Of a DNA stretch of 64,000 nucleotides, positions 19,734 through 27,480 are shown in pieces. The translations under genes were made by a program, and so were the position numbers. The DNA is taken from contig NZ_JABUKC010000002.1 in the NCBI RefSeq assembly GCF_014595885.1, positions 372,001 through 436,000 of the forward strand, in the 5' to 3' direction. Position 1 is the first letter of the stretch; each line of letters opens with the position of its first letter. Origin of the DNA: Microcella alkalica (lineage in GTDB: Bacteria > Actinomycetota > Actinomycetes > Actinomycetales > Microbacteriaceae). Under the pieces are notes generated by a model, which saw only the letters and a program-made list of their open reading frames with translations, searched no databases and was not told the DNA's origin.

Positions 19734-19756
19734 GTGCCGTGTAACAGCGCCGAAAC
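19710..19756 (+). promoter_or_regulatory. Two GlnR-like boxes upstream of amt
   Basis: GTAAC-AGCGCC-GAAAC (19741-19756) fits the actinobacterial GlnR pattern GTnAC-n6-GaAAC. A second, weaker one, GTAAC-GCGATG-TTTAC, begins 31 bases earlier (19710-19725), three helical turns away. GlnR activates ammonium transport and assimilation under nitrogen limitation in related bacteria, which fits the downstream gene. Confidence 0.6.
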
Positions 19757-19886
19757 AGGGCGACACCGTTCGTGAAACCTCGCGCACCGACACTTCGAGA
19801 GCGCCCGGTCCTCGCCGGGGGGCCGGAGACCCTACGACCGGCCCTCGAGTCGGGCGCCTCCTTCATCACGGCAAGAGAGGTTCCCC

Positions 19887-21152
19887 ATGGATCAGGGCAA
19901 CACCACCTTCATCCTGATCGCCGCCGCGCTCGTCCTGCTGATGACTCCCGGTCTCGCCTTCTTCTACGGCGGCCTCGTCAAGGCGAAGAGCGTCATCAGC
20001 ATGATGATGCTGAGCTTCGGTGCGATCGGACTCATCGGCGTCCTCTGGGTGCTGTACGGCTACGCGATCACGTTCGCCAACAACGTCGGCATCGACGGGC
20101 TCATCGGCATCGACACGGGCGCGATCGGACTCACGAGCCTGCTCGAGGTGCCCGAGGGCGCCGCATTCCCGCCGCTGGCGTTCGCGGCCTTCCAGGCGAC
20201 CTTCGCGATCATCACCGTCGCTCTGATCTCGGGCGCGATCGCCGACCGTGCGAAGTTCGGCGCGTGGATGGTGTTCGCGGGCATCTGGGCCACCGTCGTC
20301 TACTTCCCGGTCGCCAGCTGGGTGTTCAACTTCACCCTCGGCGAGGACGGCTCGTTCGTCGACGGGGGCTGGATCACCTACGGCCTGCAGGAGACCTTCG
20401 GCGTCGGCGCCATCGACTTCGCCGGCGGCACGGCCGTGCACATCAACGCCGGCGCCGCGGCTCTCGCCCTCGCGCTCGTGCTCGGCAAGCGCATCGGCTT
20501 CGCCAAGGGCGCCCACGTGCCCCACAACCCGCCGTTCGTGCTGCTCGGTGCTGGCCTGCTGTGGTTCGGCTGGTTCGGCTTCAACGCCGGCTCGGAGCTC
20601 GCCGCCGACGGTGTCGCCGCCCTGGCGTTCATCAACACGATCGCCGCCCCGGCCGCCGCGCTGCTCGCCTGGCTCGTCGTGGAGAAGATCAAGGACGGCA
20701 AGCCGACCTCGGTGGGCGCCGCCTCGGGCGCCGTCGCGGGCCTCGTCGCGATCACGCCGGCCTGCGCCTCGCTCACGCCGGGATGGGCCATCGTGCTGGG
20801 CCTCATCTCGGGCGCCGTCTGCGCCCTCGCGGTCGACCTGAAGTTCAAGTTCGGCTTCGACGACTCGCTTGACGTCGTGGGCATCCACCTCGTCGGCGGC
20901 CTCGTCGGCACCCTGTACCTCGGCTTCTTCGCCAACGGCACCGGCCTCATCTACAGCGGCGAGTTCACGCAGCTCATCGTGCAGGCCATCGCGGCGATCG
21001 CGGTCATGGTCTACTCGTTCACCCTCGCGTTCATCATCGGTCTCGCCATCGAGAAGACGATGGGCTTCCGCGTCAAGGAGGAGGACGAGCTCGCCGGCAT
21101 CGACCCGATCGTGCACGGCGAGGAGGGCTACGTGCTCGAGGCGACGCGCTGA
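19887..21152 (+). CDS. amt: Ammonium transporter (Amt family)
   Basis: Trimeric membrane channel/transporter for ammonium. The 421 residues form 11 membrane segments and keep the signature residues: Phe gate in AAFQATFAII, Asp/His in IDFAGGTAVHINAG (D160/H168 equivalents), FGFNAGS, and the second pore His in VGIHLVGG (H318 equivalent). GAGAGG stands before the ATG. Actinobacterial amt is usually followed by glnK and glnD; here it is followed by an Amt-like gene instead. GlnR-like boxes upstream suggest nitrogen control. Confidence 0.97.
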   Translation: MDQGNTTFILIAAALVLLMTPGLAFFYGGLVKAKSVISMMMLSFGAIGLIGVLWVLYGYAITFANNVGIDGLIGIDTGAIGLTSLLEVPEGAAFPPLAFAAFQATFAIITVALISGAIADRAKFGAWMVFAGIWATVVYFPVASWVFNFTLGEDGSFVDGGWITYGLQETFGVGAIDFAGGTAVHINAGAAALALALVLGKRIGFAKGAHVPHNPPFVLLGAGLLWFGWFGFNAGSELAADGVAALAFINTIAAPAAALLAWLVVEKIKDGKPTSVGAASGAVAGLVAITPACASLTPGWAIVLGLISGAVCALAVDLKFKFGFDDSLDVVGIHLVGGLVGTLYLGFFANGTGLIYSGEFTQLIVQAIAAIAVMVYSFTLAFIIGLAIEKTMGFRVKEEDELAGIDPIVHGEEGYVLEATR

Positions 21153-21171
21153 TCGCCTGACCGCTCGACCG

Positions 21172-21185
21172 GCGCCGTACGGCGC
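21172..21185. repeat. 14-bp perfect palindrome after amt
   Basis: GCGCCGTACGGCGC lies 20 bases after the amt stop and five bases before the terminator hairpin. It could be an extra hairpin or a protein site. Confidence 0.4.
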
Positions 21186-21189
21186 ACGC

Positions 21190-21220
21190 GGGGCGCTACC
21201 CTTCGACCGGGTAGCGCCCC
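21190..21220 (+). terminator. Terminator hairpin between amt and the Amt-like gene
   Basis: GGGGCGCTACCC and GGGTAGCGCCCC form a perfect 12-bp stem with a seven-base loop, followed by GTCGTCGT. It should end most amt transcripts before the next gene. Confidence 0.75.
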
Positions 21221-21252
21221 GTCGTCGTGCGCACCCCGTCCAGGAGGCCCCC

Positions 21253-22353
21253 GTGACCTTGAGTGACCCCGCGCTGCAGCTGGCGTGCGCGCTGCTGGTG
21301 CTGCTCGCCCCGGTCGGGGTGCTGCTCGGACTGGGTCGCGTCGAGCGCCGACAGGCGGCCGTCGCCGTCGCGGGCGGCGTGGCCGGCGCCGCGGCGTCGC
21401 TGCTGGGGGATGCCCTGGCCGGCCCGTTCACGGATCCGCCAGCGCGCATCCTCGACGCCGCGATCGCGGCCGCCGTCGCCGCGACGCTGGCGAGTCTCGC
21501 CGCCCGCCGGCTCGGGCCGCTCGGAGGCGTCGTGCTCGCCGGCGCGTGGACGGCCCTCGTCTATCAGCCGGTCGTCGCCGCCGTCATCGGGGAGTTCCCG
21601 ACGCTCGTGCAGGCGACCCTCGGGGCGGTGGACTTCGCGGGCGCGCTCGCGACGCACGTGGCGCTGGGCGGCGCGCTGCTCGTGGTGCATCTGCTACCCG
21701 CACCCGCCCTCGTCGGCGCGGCTGGCGTCGACACGCGCGGCGTGGGGTGGCTGAGAGCCGTGCTCGCCGCGGCCCTCGTGCTCGTCGCCGCCTCGGCCTG
21801 GTTCGTCGGCGTGGAGCGCGTCGTCGACGCCGCCACGCCGCGGCTGCTGCTTAACGGCGTTCTCGGCATCGCGCTCGCGACGACGCTGTGGCTGCTGGTC
21901 GAGCGCATCGGGTGGGCCCGCGTGACGCCCTCCGGCGCCGTGGCGGGCGCCTGGGCCGGTTGGGCGGCGGTCGGCATCGGCGCGCCGTTCCTCGCCCCGC
22001 CCGCGCTCGTCGCGGCCGCGGTGCTCGGCGGTGCGATCGGCTCGGTGCTGAGCGGCGCGGGCGCTCGGGAGGCACCGGGGTCGGCACCGCGGCGGTCGTG
22101 GACGGTCGGGGTGCTCGGCGCCACCGCGGCTGGGGGCGTCGTGACCGCGCTGCTCGCCGACGGGTTCGGGCTCGCTGCGACCGGCACGCTGCTGCTCGCG
22201 GGTGCCGAGCTCGCCGCGGTGCTCGCCATCGGGGCCCTCTCGGCGATCGGCGGACTGCTCTGCTGGTCGCTCGCGAGAGCGGCGATGGCGGTCGCTGTGG
22301 CGTTCAGCCGGTTGCGGTCTCGCTCCGCAGCGGCTCGAGTGCCTCGAGGATGA
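21253..22353 (+). CDS. Divergent Amt-like integral membrane protein
   Basis: The GTG at 21253 has AGGAGG five bases upstream. The 366-residue product is very hydrophobic with about ten membrane segments and no soluble domain. Read beside the upstream Amt, it aligns by eye in order: ARRLGPLGGVVLAGAWTALVYQPV with Amt's GAWMVFAGIWATVVYFPV; VDFAGALATHVALGGALL with IDFAGGTAVHINAGAAAL; LLLNGVLGIALATTLWLLVE with AFINTIAAPAAALLAWLVVE; and TPSGAVAGAWAG with AASGAVAGLVAI. The Asp and first pore His are kept, but the second pore His region reads VGVLGATAAGG, without His. I infer a degenerate Amt paralogue, perhaps a sensor or subunit, not a normal transporter. Its last 50 bases overlap the convergent TetR gene. 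Confidence 0.8.
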   Translation: MTLSDPALQLACALLVLLAPVGVLLGLGRVERRQAAVAVAGGVAGAAASLLGDALAGPFTDPPARILDAAIAAAVAATLASLAARRLGPLGGVVLAGAWTALVYQPVVAAVIGEFPTLVQATLGAVDFAGALATHVALGGALLVVHLLPAPALVGAAGVDTRGVGWLRAVLAAALVLVAASAWFVGVERVVDAATPRLLLNGVLGIALATTLWLLVERIGWARVTPSGAVAGAWAGWAAVGIGAPFLAPPALVAAAVLGGAIGSVLSGAGAREAPGSAPRRSWTVGVLGATAAGGVVTALLADGFGLAATGTLLLAGAELAAVLAIGALSAIGGLLCWSLARAAMAVAVAFSRLRSRSAAARVPRG

Positions 22354-23005
22354 GCTCGAGGCCGAAGACGAACTGCTGGGCGGGGTCGAAGCCCGCCTCC
22401 ATGAGGGCCGCGGCCGACTCGTGGAGGTATGGGAAGCGATCCTGCGGCAGCTGCGGCAGGTACACCGCCTCGGTCATGTCGGCCAGGTCGTCTGCGCTCG
22501 TGAACGGCAGGCTCGCCTCCTGCAGTGCGAAGCCGTAGACGTAACTGTCGAGCAGCCAGTTCGCGTGCGTCGCCATGACGGGCGAGAAGCCCGCGCGGCG
22601 CAGGCACGCCATGACCGCCTCCCGGTGGCGCAGGGTCTCCGGCCCGGGGGAGACCCGCGACTCGAGCACGCCGACGGCCCATGGGTGGCGGGCGAGCACG
22701 GCGCGCGCCGAGATCGATCGTCGCCGCATCGCGGCGCGCCAGTCGTCGCCCTCGGGCGCGTCGATCTCGGCGAAGACGACGTCGGCCATGGCGTCGAGCA
22801 GCTCGCTCTTGTTGGCGACGTAGTGGTAGAGCGACATGGCGCCCGCCCCGAGTGAGGTGGCGAGCTTGCGCATGCTCAGCCCCTCCACGCCATCGGCGTC
22901 AGCGAGGCGGATCGCCTCCGCGACCACTTGCGCGCGGCTCAGGCCGGTCTCTGCCGCGGGAGCGGGGGGCTGGGTCGTGCTCTCGAGATCGTCCGGCTGT
23001 GCCAC
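22304..23005 (-). CDS. TetR/AcrR family transcriptional regulator
   Basis: A 233-residue repressor-like protein. The N-terminal helix-turn-helix (about 25-70) includes GVEGLSMRKLATSLGAGAMS followed by LYHYVANKSELLDAMAD, the family hallmark. The ligand domain resembles the TetR C-terminal type with HPWAVGVLESR and YVYGFALQE, seen in regulators of efflux or multidrug genes. The GTG at 23003-23005 is six bases from a TACGAT -10 box that lies inside one of two inverted operators shared with the divergent small membrane protein gene. It probably represses itself and that gene. Confidence 0.9.
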   Translation of the reverse strand: MAQPDDLESTTQPPAPAAETGLSRAQVVAEAIRLADADGVEGLSMRKLATSLGAGAMSLYHYVANKSELLDAMADVVFAEIDAPEGDDWRAAMRRRSISARAVLARHPWAVGVLESRVSPGPETLRHREAVMACLRRAGFSPVMATHANWLLDSYVYGFALQEASLPFTSADDLADMTEAVYLPQLPQDRFPYLHESAAALMEAGFDPAQQFVFGLELILEALEPLRSETATG

Positions 23006-23011
23006 TTGACA

Positions 23012-23017
23012 ATCGTA
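23012..23017 (-). promoter_or_regulatory. -10 box of the TetR gene inside its operator
   Basis: Minus-strand TACGAT is followed by six bases and the GTG start, predicting a leaderless transcript. Five of the six bases lie in the operator at 23013-23027, so repressor binding would block the promoter. Confidence 0.5.
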
Positions 23018-23060
23018 CACCGTACGAGGCAGAGTTCGACGCGCGTCGTACGGTGTACGA
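23013..23060. promoter_or_regulatory. Pair of inverted TetR-type operators
   Basis: TCGTACACCGTACGA (23013-23027) and its exact reverse complement TCGTACGGTGTACGA (23046-23060) lie 33 bases apart, about three helical turns. Each is itself an imperfect palindrome (6 of 7 arm positions). They fill the divergent promoter region between the TetR gene and the DUF6326-like gene. Confidence 0.75.
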
Positions 23061-23116
23061 ACGCTTGACGACGGGCCTCTGCTCGATGCCCGTGAACCCT
23101 GCGAGAGGACACGAAG

Positions 23117-23560
23117 ATGACCACCCGAACGACCCTGGCCGACCTGCGGGCCGCGACCGCCGCATCCGCCCCCGCCGTGCCGCCGCAGCTGCGGCTCGCC
23201 GCCGCCTGGACCAGCCTCATGTTCCTGGTGCTCTACATCGACTACTACCACCTGTACCAGCCGGGTGAGATCGACAGCATCCGCGACGGCGTCATCTTCG
23301 CGTTCGAGATCAGCGGGATGCTCATGACGATCTTCTTCGTGATCATCGCGATCCCGACCCTCATGATCATGCTGTCGGCCACGCTGCCGGTTCGCGCGAA
23401 CCGCACCGTGAACCTCGCCGTCGCCGGGCTGTACATCCCGATCATGGTGTTCAACGCGGCCGGCGCGACATGGGACTACGCGGTCTACTACGCCGTCACA
23501 ATCGGCGTCGAGCTGGTCATCCTCGGTTACATCCTGCGCACCGCGAGCCGCTGGAAGTAG
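23117..23560 (+). CDS. Small DUF6326-like membrane protein
   Basis: A 147-residue protein with four hydrophobic segments (about residues 28-48, 68-92, 98-120 and 124-143). After the first segment comes YIDYYHLYQPGEIDSIRDG, a pattern I associate with the DUF6326 family. GAGAGG precedes the ATG at 23117. It is divergent from the TetR gene and lies behind the paired operators, so it is the likely target of that repressor. Function unknown; an efflux or membrane-stress role is only a guess from the regulator type. Confidence 0.82.
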   Translation: MTTRTTLADLRAATAASAPAVPPQLRLAAAWTSLMFLVLYIDYYHLYQPGEIDSIRDGVIFAFEISGMLMTIFFVIIAIPTLMIMLSATLPVRANRTVNLAVAGLYIPIMVFNAAGATWDYAVYYAVTIGVELVILGYILRTASRWK

Positions 23561-23602
23561 GCGACTGCGGCGCGACCGAAGACGCCCGAGAGGGGGGAGT
23601 GG

Positions 23603-23675
23603 TGGGCGATACCAGACTCGAACTGATGACCTCTTCCGTGTGAAGGAAGCGCGCTACCAACTGCGCCAATCGCCC
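23603..23675 (-). tRNA. tRNA-Val (anticodon CAC)
   Basis: On the minus strand a full cloverleaf is visible: acceptor GGGCGAT/ATCGCCC with A discriminator, anticodon stem CTTCC/GGAAG around TTCACAC, and the GTTCGAGTC T-arm. The CAC anticodon reads GUG. CCA is not encoded. Its sequence is close to the Val-GAC gene 400 bases away, on the opposite strand. Confidence 0.96.
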
Positions 23676-23702
23676 GTGCGCCACCATCTTGCCACAACTC
23701 CG

Positions 23703-23745
23703 CGGGCCCCCGTGCACGCCGCTGCGGCGTCGTCGCGGGGGCCCG
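23703..23745. repeat. Strong hairpin between divergent tRNA genes
   Basis: CGGGCCCCCG pairs with CGGGGGCCCG around an inner hairpin ACGCCG-CTG-CGGCGT. It looks like a terminator, yet the two flanking tRNA genes point away from it, so no known transcript ends here. Confidence 0.6.
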
Positions 23746-23776
23746 AGCGCGGGATGACACGCCCGGTCCGCCCGGT

Positions 23777-23806
23777 TTGGCATCGCTCGAAAAGGTCGGC
23801 TATGGT
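23777..23806 (+). promoter_or_regulatory. Promoter of the Gly-Cys-Val tRNA cluster
   Basis: TTGGCA (-35) and TATGGT (-10, 23801-23806) are 18 bases apart and about 33 bases upstream of tRNA-Gly. This is one of the clearest sigma-70-like promoters in the window. Confidence 0.7.
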
Positions 23807-23838
23807 TTCCATGTCAGCCGGAAACGGCGGGCGACAAT

Positions 23839-23910
23839 GCGGATGTGGCGCAGTGGTAGCGCATCACCTTGCCAAGGTGAGGGTCGCGAGTTCGAATCTC
23901 GTCATCCGCT
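23839..23910 (+). tRNA. tRNA-Gly (anticodon GCC)
   Basis: Acceptor GCGGATG/CATCCGC with T discriminator, D-arm GCGCAGTGGTAGCGC, anticodon stem TCACC/GGTGA around TTGCCAA, and T-arm GTTCGAATC. Length 72 bases; CCA not encoded. First of three plus-strand tRNAs. Confidence 0.97.
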
Positions 23911-23945
23911 CGAGTACGGCCCCTCGGTAGTGGGGCTGCACCCAC

Positions 23946-24016
23946 GGTGGCGTGGCCGAGAGGCGAGGCAGCGGCCTGCAAAGCCGTGCACACGGGTTCG
24001 AATCCCGTCGCCACCT
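23946..24016 (+). tRNA. tRNA-Cys (anticodon GCA)
   Basis: Acceptor GGTGGCG/CGCCACC with T discriminator, anticodon loop CTGCAAA, T-arm GGGTTCGAATCCC. Length 71 bases; CCA not encoded. It lies 35 bases after tRNA-Gly. Confidence 0.96.
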
Positions 24017-24073
24017 CGCACTCCCACCGGATGCACCGGCGGTGCGAGGCAGTCACTACCGAAGCACCACCCC

Positions 24074-24148
24074 GGGCGATTGGCGCAGCGGTAGCGCGCT
24101 TCCCTGACACGGAAGAGGTCACTGGTTCGATCCCAGTATCGCCCACCA
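24074..24148 (+). tRNA. tRNA-Val (anticodon GAC), CCA encoded
   Basis: Acceptor GGGCGAT/ATCGCCC with A discriminator, anticodon stem CTTCC/GGAAG around CTGACAC, T-arm GGTTCGATCCC. The GAC anticodon reads GUC (and GUU by wobble). Unlike the other three tRNAs here, CCA follows the discriminator in the DNA. Confidence 0.96.
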
Positions 24149-24151
24149 GAG

Positions 24152-24177
24152 AGCCCCCGAGAGATCGGGGGCTTTTC
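24152..24177 (+). terminator. Terminator of the tRNA cluster
   Basis: AGCCCCCG and CGGGGGCT form an 8-bp stem with a six-base loop, followed by TTTT. It begins four bases past the CCA of tRNA-Val. Confidence 0.85.
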
Positions 24178-24235
24178 CGTTTCAGGGCGCGGTGCTCGAT
24201 CAGCCTGCCGGATGCTCCACGGCGCGCCGCGCCGC

Positions 24236-24241
24236 TACGCT
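24236..24241 (+). promoter_or_regulatory. -10 box of the GNAT gene, probable leaderless transcript
   Basis: TACGCT is followed by six bases and the GTG at 24248. Confidence 0.5.
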
Positions 24242-24247
24242 CGCGCC

Positions 24248-24829
24248 GTGACCTCCTTCGCCGACAAGCCGACCCTGCACGGCGAGCGCGTGCTGCTGCG
24301 CCCCATCGTCGCGGGCGACGCCCCGTGCATGTGGGCCGACCTCGCCGACGCCGAGGCCATGCGGCTCACCGGCACGACGGCGACCTTCACCCGCGAGCAG
24401 ATCGACGCCTGGGCGGCGAGCCGCATCGACCAGCCCGATCGCCTCGACCTCGCCGTGGTCGATCGCGAGACCGGCGCGTGGGCAGGGGAGGTGGTCGTCA
24501 ACGACCTCGACGTCGACAACCGCTCGTGCGGGTTCCGCATCGCGCTGCGCGGCTCCGCACGCGGCCGCGGGCTCGGCAGTGAGGCGACGCGACTGCTGGT
24601 GGGCTACGTGTTCGACATCGTCGACGAGCCGAGCATCCACCGCATCGAGCTCGAGGTGTACGCGTTCAACGAGCGCGCGATCCGCACCTACGAGCGTGTC
24701 GGCTTCGTGCGCGAGGGCGTGCGCCGCGACGCGCTGCGCTGGGGCGACGAGGTCACCGACGCCATCATCATGAGCTGCCTGCGCACCGACCCGGGACGAC
24801 CGCGGCTGCGCGCCGACGCCCTGCGCTGA
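24248..24829 (+). CDS. GNAT family N-acetyltransferase (RimJ/RimL-like)
   Basis: A 193-residue acetyltransferase. The acetyl-CoA-binding region is RGSARGRGLGSEATRLLVGY (about 98-117), and the C-terminal part HRIELEVYAFNERAIRTYER followed by VGFVREGVRR is typical of the RimJ/RimL-like subgroup that modifies protein N-termini or small amines. The actual substrate is unknown. The GTG at 24248 lacks a ribosome-binding site and lies six bases behind a -10 box. Confidence 0.9.
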   Translation: MTSFADKPTLHGERVLLRPIVAGDAPCMWADLADAEAMRLTGTTATFTREQIDAWAASRIDQPDRLDLAVVDRETGAWAGEVVVNDLDVDNRSCGFRIALRGSARGRGLGSEATRLLVGYVFDIVDEPSIHRIELEVYAFNERAIRTYERVGFVREGVRRDALRWGDEVTDAIIMSCLRTDPGRPRLRADALR

Positions 24830-24903
24830 GTGACGCCAGCACGTTCCGCGTCCTCGGAGCCCGCGCTCAGGCGCCTCTTCGCCTGCTCGGCCAGCATGGA
24901 GCG

Positions 24904-25377
24904 ATGCGCCTTCGAGCCTTCGCCGCCGTCAGCGGCCTCGCCTACACGGGGCTCGTGCTGCTGCTGACGATCGGCCCGGTGCGGCAGCGCTTCGTCGAGT
25001 CGGAGGCCGACCGCGGCGTGCTCGACTGGCGCAGCTGGTTCGAGCTGACCACGTGGCGCGAGGGCACGGTGAGCGAGTTCGTGGCCAACGTCGCGCTCTT
25101 CGTGCCGTGGGGCGCGCTCGCCGTGCTCGCTCTGGGGGCGAGACGGTGGATGCTCGCCGCGGCCGGCGCGGGTGCCCTCACCCTGGCCATCGAGATCGCA
25201 CAAATCCCGCTCGCACGCATCTCCGACCCTCGAGACCTCGTCGCCAACGCCCTCGGCGCGCTGCTCGGCATCGCGCTCGGCGCCGCGCTCGAAGCGGCGC
25301 GCCGCGGGAGCCGCGAGGGCGGGCCGACCGCCTCGGGGGCCGGCGGTGGACGGACGCTCGAGCGGGCATCCCGCTGA
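24904..25377 (+). CDS. VanZ family membrane protein
   Basis: A 157-residue protein with four hydrophobic segments and the VanZ-like signature: EFVANVALFVPWGALAVL, then AIEIAQIPLARISDPRDLVA and NALGALLG. VanZ gives low-level teicoplanin resistance in enterococci; most family members, like this one, have no known role and no van genes nearby. The ATG at 24904 is closely preceded by GGAG. Only 75 bases separate it from the GNAT gene. Confidence 0.87.
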   Translation: MRLRAFAAVSGLAYTGLVLLLTIGPVRQRFVESEADRGVLDWRSWFELTTWREGTVSEFVANVALFVPWGALAVLALGARRWMLAAAGAGALTLAIEIAQIPLARISDPRDLVANALGALLGIALGAALEAARRGSREGGPTASGAGGGRTLERASR

Positions 25378-25440
25378 CGGGGCGGGGCGGCGCCCGCCAG
25401 TAGGCTGGAGGTCGATCACCGACCCCGCTGAAGGAGCCCC

Positions 25441-27468
25441 GTGTCTGAGCACGCCGTCGAGCAGTCCACGCCGAGCGAGGGGGCCGCCGAGCCCCAGGCG
25501 GTCGTGGCCGAGACGACGACCGACGGCTTCGGGCTCTTCACCGACCGCTCCGTCGTCGCGATGCGCGTCGATGGCGAGCTGCGCGACCTCGCCCACCGCG
25601 TCGAGCCGGGCACGCGCGTCGAGCCCGTCACGATCGGCAGCCCCGACGGCCTCGCGATCCTGCGCCACTCGACCGCGCACGTGCTCGCCCAGGCGGTGCA
25701 GCAGATCAACCCCGACGCCAAGCTCGGCATCGGCCCGCCCGTCACCGACGGCTTCTACTACGACTTCGACGTCGCGACCCCGTTCACGACCGACGACTTC
25801 GCCGCGCTCAGCAAAGCCATGGAGCGCATCGTGCGGCAGGGGCAGCGGTTCATCCGCCGCGTCGTGACGGAGGAGGAGGCGCGCGCCGAGCTCGCGCACG
25901 AGCCGTACAAGCTCGAGCTCATCGGGCTCAAGGGCTCGGCGGCCGAGGGCAGCGACGGCGAGAGCGTCGAGGTCGGCGCCGGCGAGCTGACGATCTACGA
26001 CAACGTCGACCCCAAGACGGGCGAGGTGCACTGGAAGGACCTCTGCCGCGGGCCGCACCTGCCGAGCACCCGCATGATCGGCAACGGCTGGCAGCTCATG
26101 CGCGTCGCGGCCGCCTACTGGCGCGGCAGCGAGAAGAACCCGCAGCTGCAGCGCATCTACGGCACCGCATGGCCCAGCAAGGACGAGCTGCGCGCCTACA
26201 CCTCGCGCCTCGAGGAGGCCGCCAAGCGCGACCACCGCAAGCTCGGCGTCGAGCTCGACCTGTTCAGCTTCCCCGACGAGATCGGCTCGGGGCTGTCGGT
26301 GTTCCACCCCAAGGGCGGCATCATCCGCGCCGAGATCGAGAACTACATGCGCCAGCGCCTGCTCGAGAACGGCTACGAGCTCGTGTACTCGCCGCACATC
26401 ACGAAGGGGCAGCTGTTCGAGACCAGCGGCCACCTGCAGTGGTACGAGGAGGGCATGTTCCCGGCGATGCACCTCGACGAGGAGCGCGACGCCGACGGCA
26501 CCGTCACCAAGCAGGGGCAGAACTACTACCTCAAGCCCATGAACTGCCCGTTCCACAACCTGATCTTCCGCGCGCGGGGTCGGTCGTACCGCGAGCTGCC
26601 GCTGCGTCTGGCCGAGTTCGGCACGGTGTACCGCTACGAGAGGAGCGGCACGCTCTCCGGTCTCACGCGCGTGCGCGGCCTCACGCAGGACGACGCCCAC
26701 ATCTACGTCACGCCGGACCAGGTGAAGGCCGAGGTCGCGAGCCAGCTGCAGTTCGTGCTCGAGACGCTGCGCGGCTACGGGCTCGACGACTTCTACCTCG
26801 AGCTGTCGACCCGCAACCCCGAGAAGTCGGTCGGCAGCGACGAGCTGTGGGAGCAGGCCACCGAGACGCTGCGGCAGGTCGCCGTCGACTCCGGCCTCGA
26901 GCTCGTGCCCGACCCGGGTGGCGCCGCGTTCTACGGCCCGAAGATCTCGGTGCAGGCGCGCGACGCGATCGGCCGCACCTGGCAGCTCTCGACCGTGCAG
27001 CTCGACTTCAACCAGCCCGAGCGCTTCGAGCTCGAGTACGCCGCCTCCGACGGCTCGCGCCAGCGCCCGATCATGATCCACCGCGCCCTCCTGGGCTCGA
27101 TCGAGCGCTTCTTCGCCATCCTGCTCGAGCACTACGCGGGCGCGTTCCCGGCGTGGCTCTCGCCCGTGCAGGTCGTCGGCATCCCCGTCGCCGAGGAGTA
27201 CGCCCCCTACCTGCAGGAGGTCATCGACCGGCTGCGGGCGCAGGGCGTACGCGCGGAGCTCGATCGCAGCGACGACCGCATGCAGAAGAAGATTCGCACG
27301 CACACCGTGCAGAAGGTGCCCTACCTGCTCATCGCGGGCGAGGAGGATCGCGCGAAGGGCGCGGTCAGCTTCCGGTTCCGCGACGGCACGCAGGTGAACG
27401 GGGTGCCCGTCGACGAGGTGGTCGAGCGCATCACGAGCACGATCCGCTCGCGGTCGGCCGAGCTGTAG
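25441..27468 (+). CDS. thrS: Threonine--tRNA ligase
   Basis: Charges tRNA-Thr. The 675-residue protein has a TGS-like N-terminus, the editing domain with [11 protein letters not shown] and [11 protein letters not shown] (Cys/His of the proofreading site), and the class II core. Zinc ligands are the Cys in KPMNCPFHN, the His in TQDDAHIYV and the His in [11 protein letters not shown]. The anticodon-binding domain ends the protein. GAAGGAG stands before the GTG start at 25441, and a TAGGCT box about 35 bases upstream may be the promoter. The HIT gene follows after 12 bases. Confidence 0.97.
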   Translation: MSEHAVEQSTPSEGAAEPQAVVAETTTDGFGLFTDRSVVAMRVDGELRDLAHRVEPGTRVEPVTIGSPDGLAILRHSTAHVLAQAVQQINPDAKLGIGPPVTDGFYYDFDVATPFTTDDFAALSKAMERIVRQGQRFIRRVVTEEEARAELAHEPYKLELIGLKGSAAEGSDGESVEVGAGELTIYDNVDPKTGEVHWKDLCRGPHLPSTRMIGNGWQLMRVAAAYWRGSEKNPQLQRIYGTAWPSKDELRAYTSRLEEAAKRDHRKLGVELDLFSFPDEIGSGLSVFHPKGGIIRAEIENYMRQRLLENGYELVYSPHITKGQLFETSGHLQWYEEGMFPAMHLDEERDADGTVTKQGQNYYLKPMNCPFHNLIFRARGRSYRELPLRLAEFGTVYRYERSGTLSGLTRVRGLTQDDAHIYVTPDQVKAEVASQLQFVLETLRGYGLDDFYLELSTRNPEKSVGSDELWEQATETLRQVAVDSGLELVPDPGGAAFYGPKISVQARDAIGRTWQLSTVQLDFNQPERFELEYAASDGSRQRPIMIHRALLGSIERFFAILLEHYAGAFPAWLSPVQVVGIPVAEEYAPYLQEVIDRLRAQGVRAELDRSDDRMQKKIRTHTVQKVPYLLIAGEEDRAKGAVSFRFRDGTQVNGVPVDEVVERITSTIRSRSAEL

Positions 27469-27480
27469 GGCGAGCATCCG

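Noticed and set aside
23603-24148. The two tRNA-Val genes as an inverted repeat from a mobile element
   Set aside because: The similarity is confined to the tRNA bodies and they have different anticodons; ordinary tRNA relatedness explains it.
23561-24250. tRNA cluster as a genomic-island attachment site
   Set aside because: No integrase, direct repeat of a tRNA end, or foreign-looking genes lie nearby. The flanking genes are ordinary.
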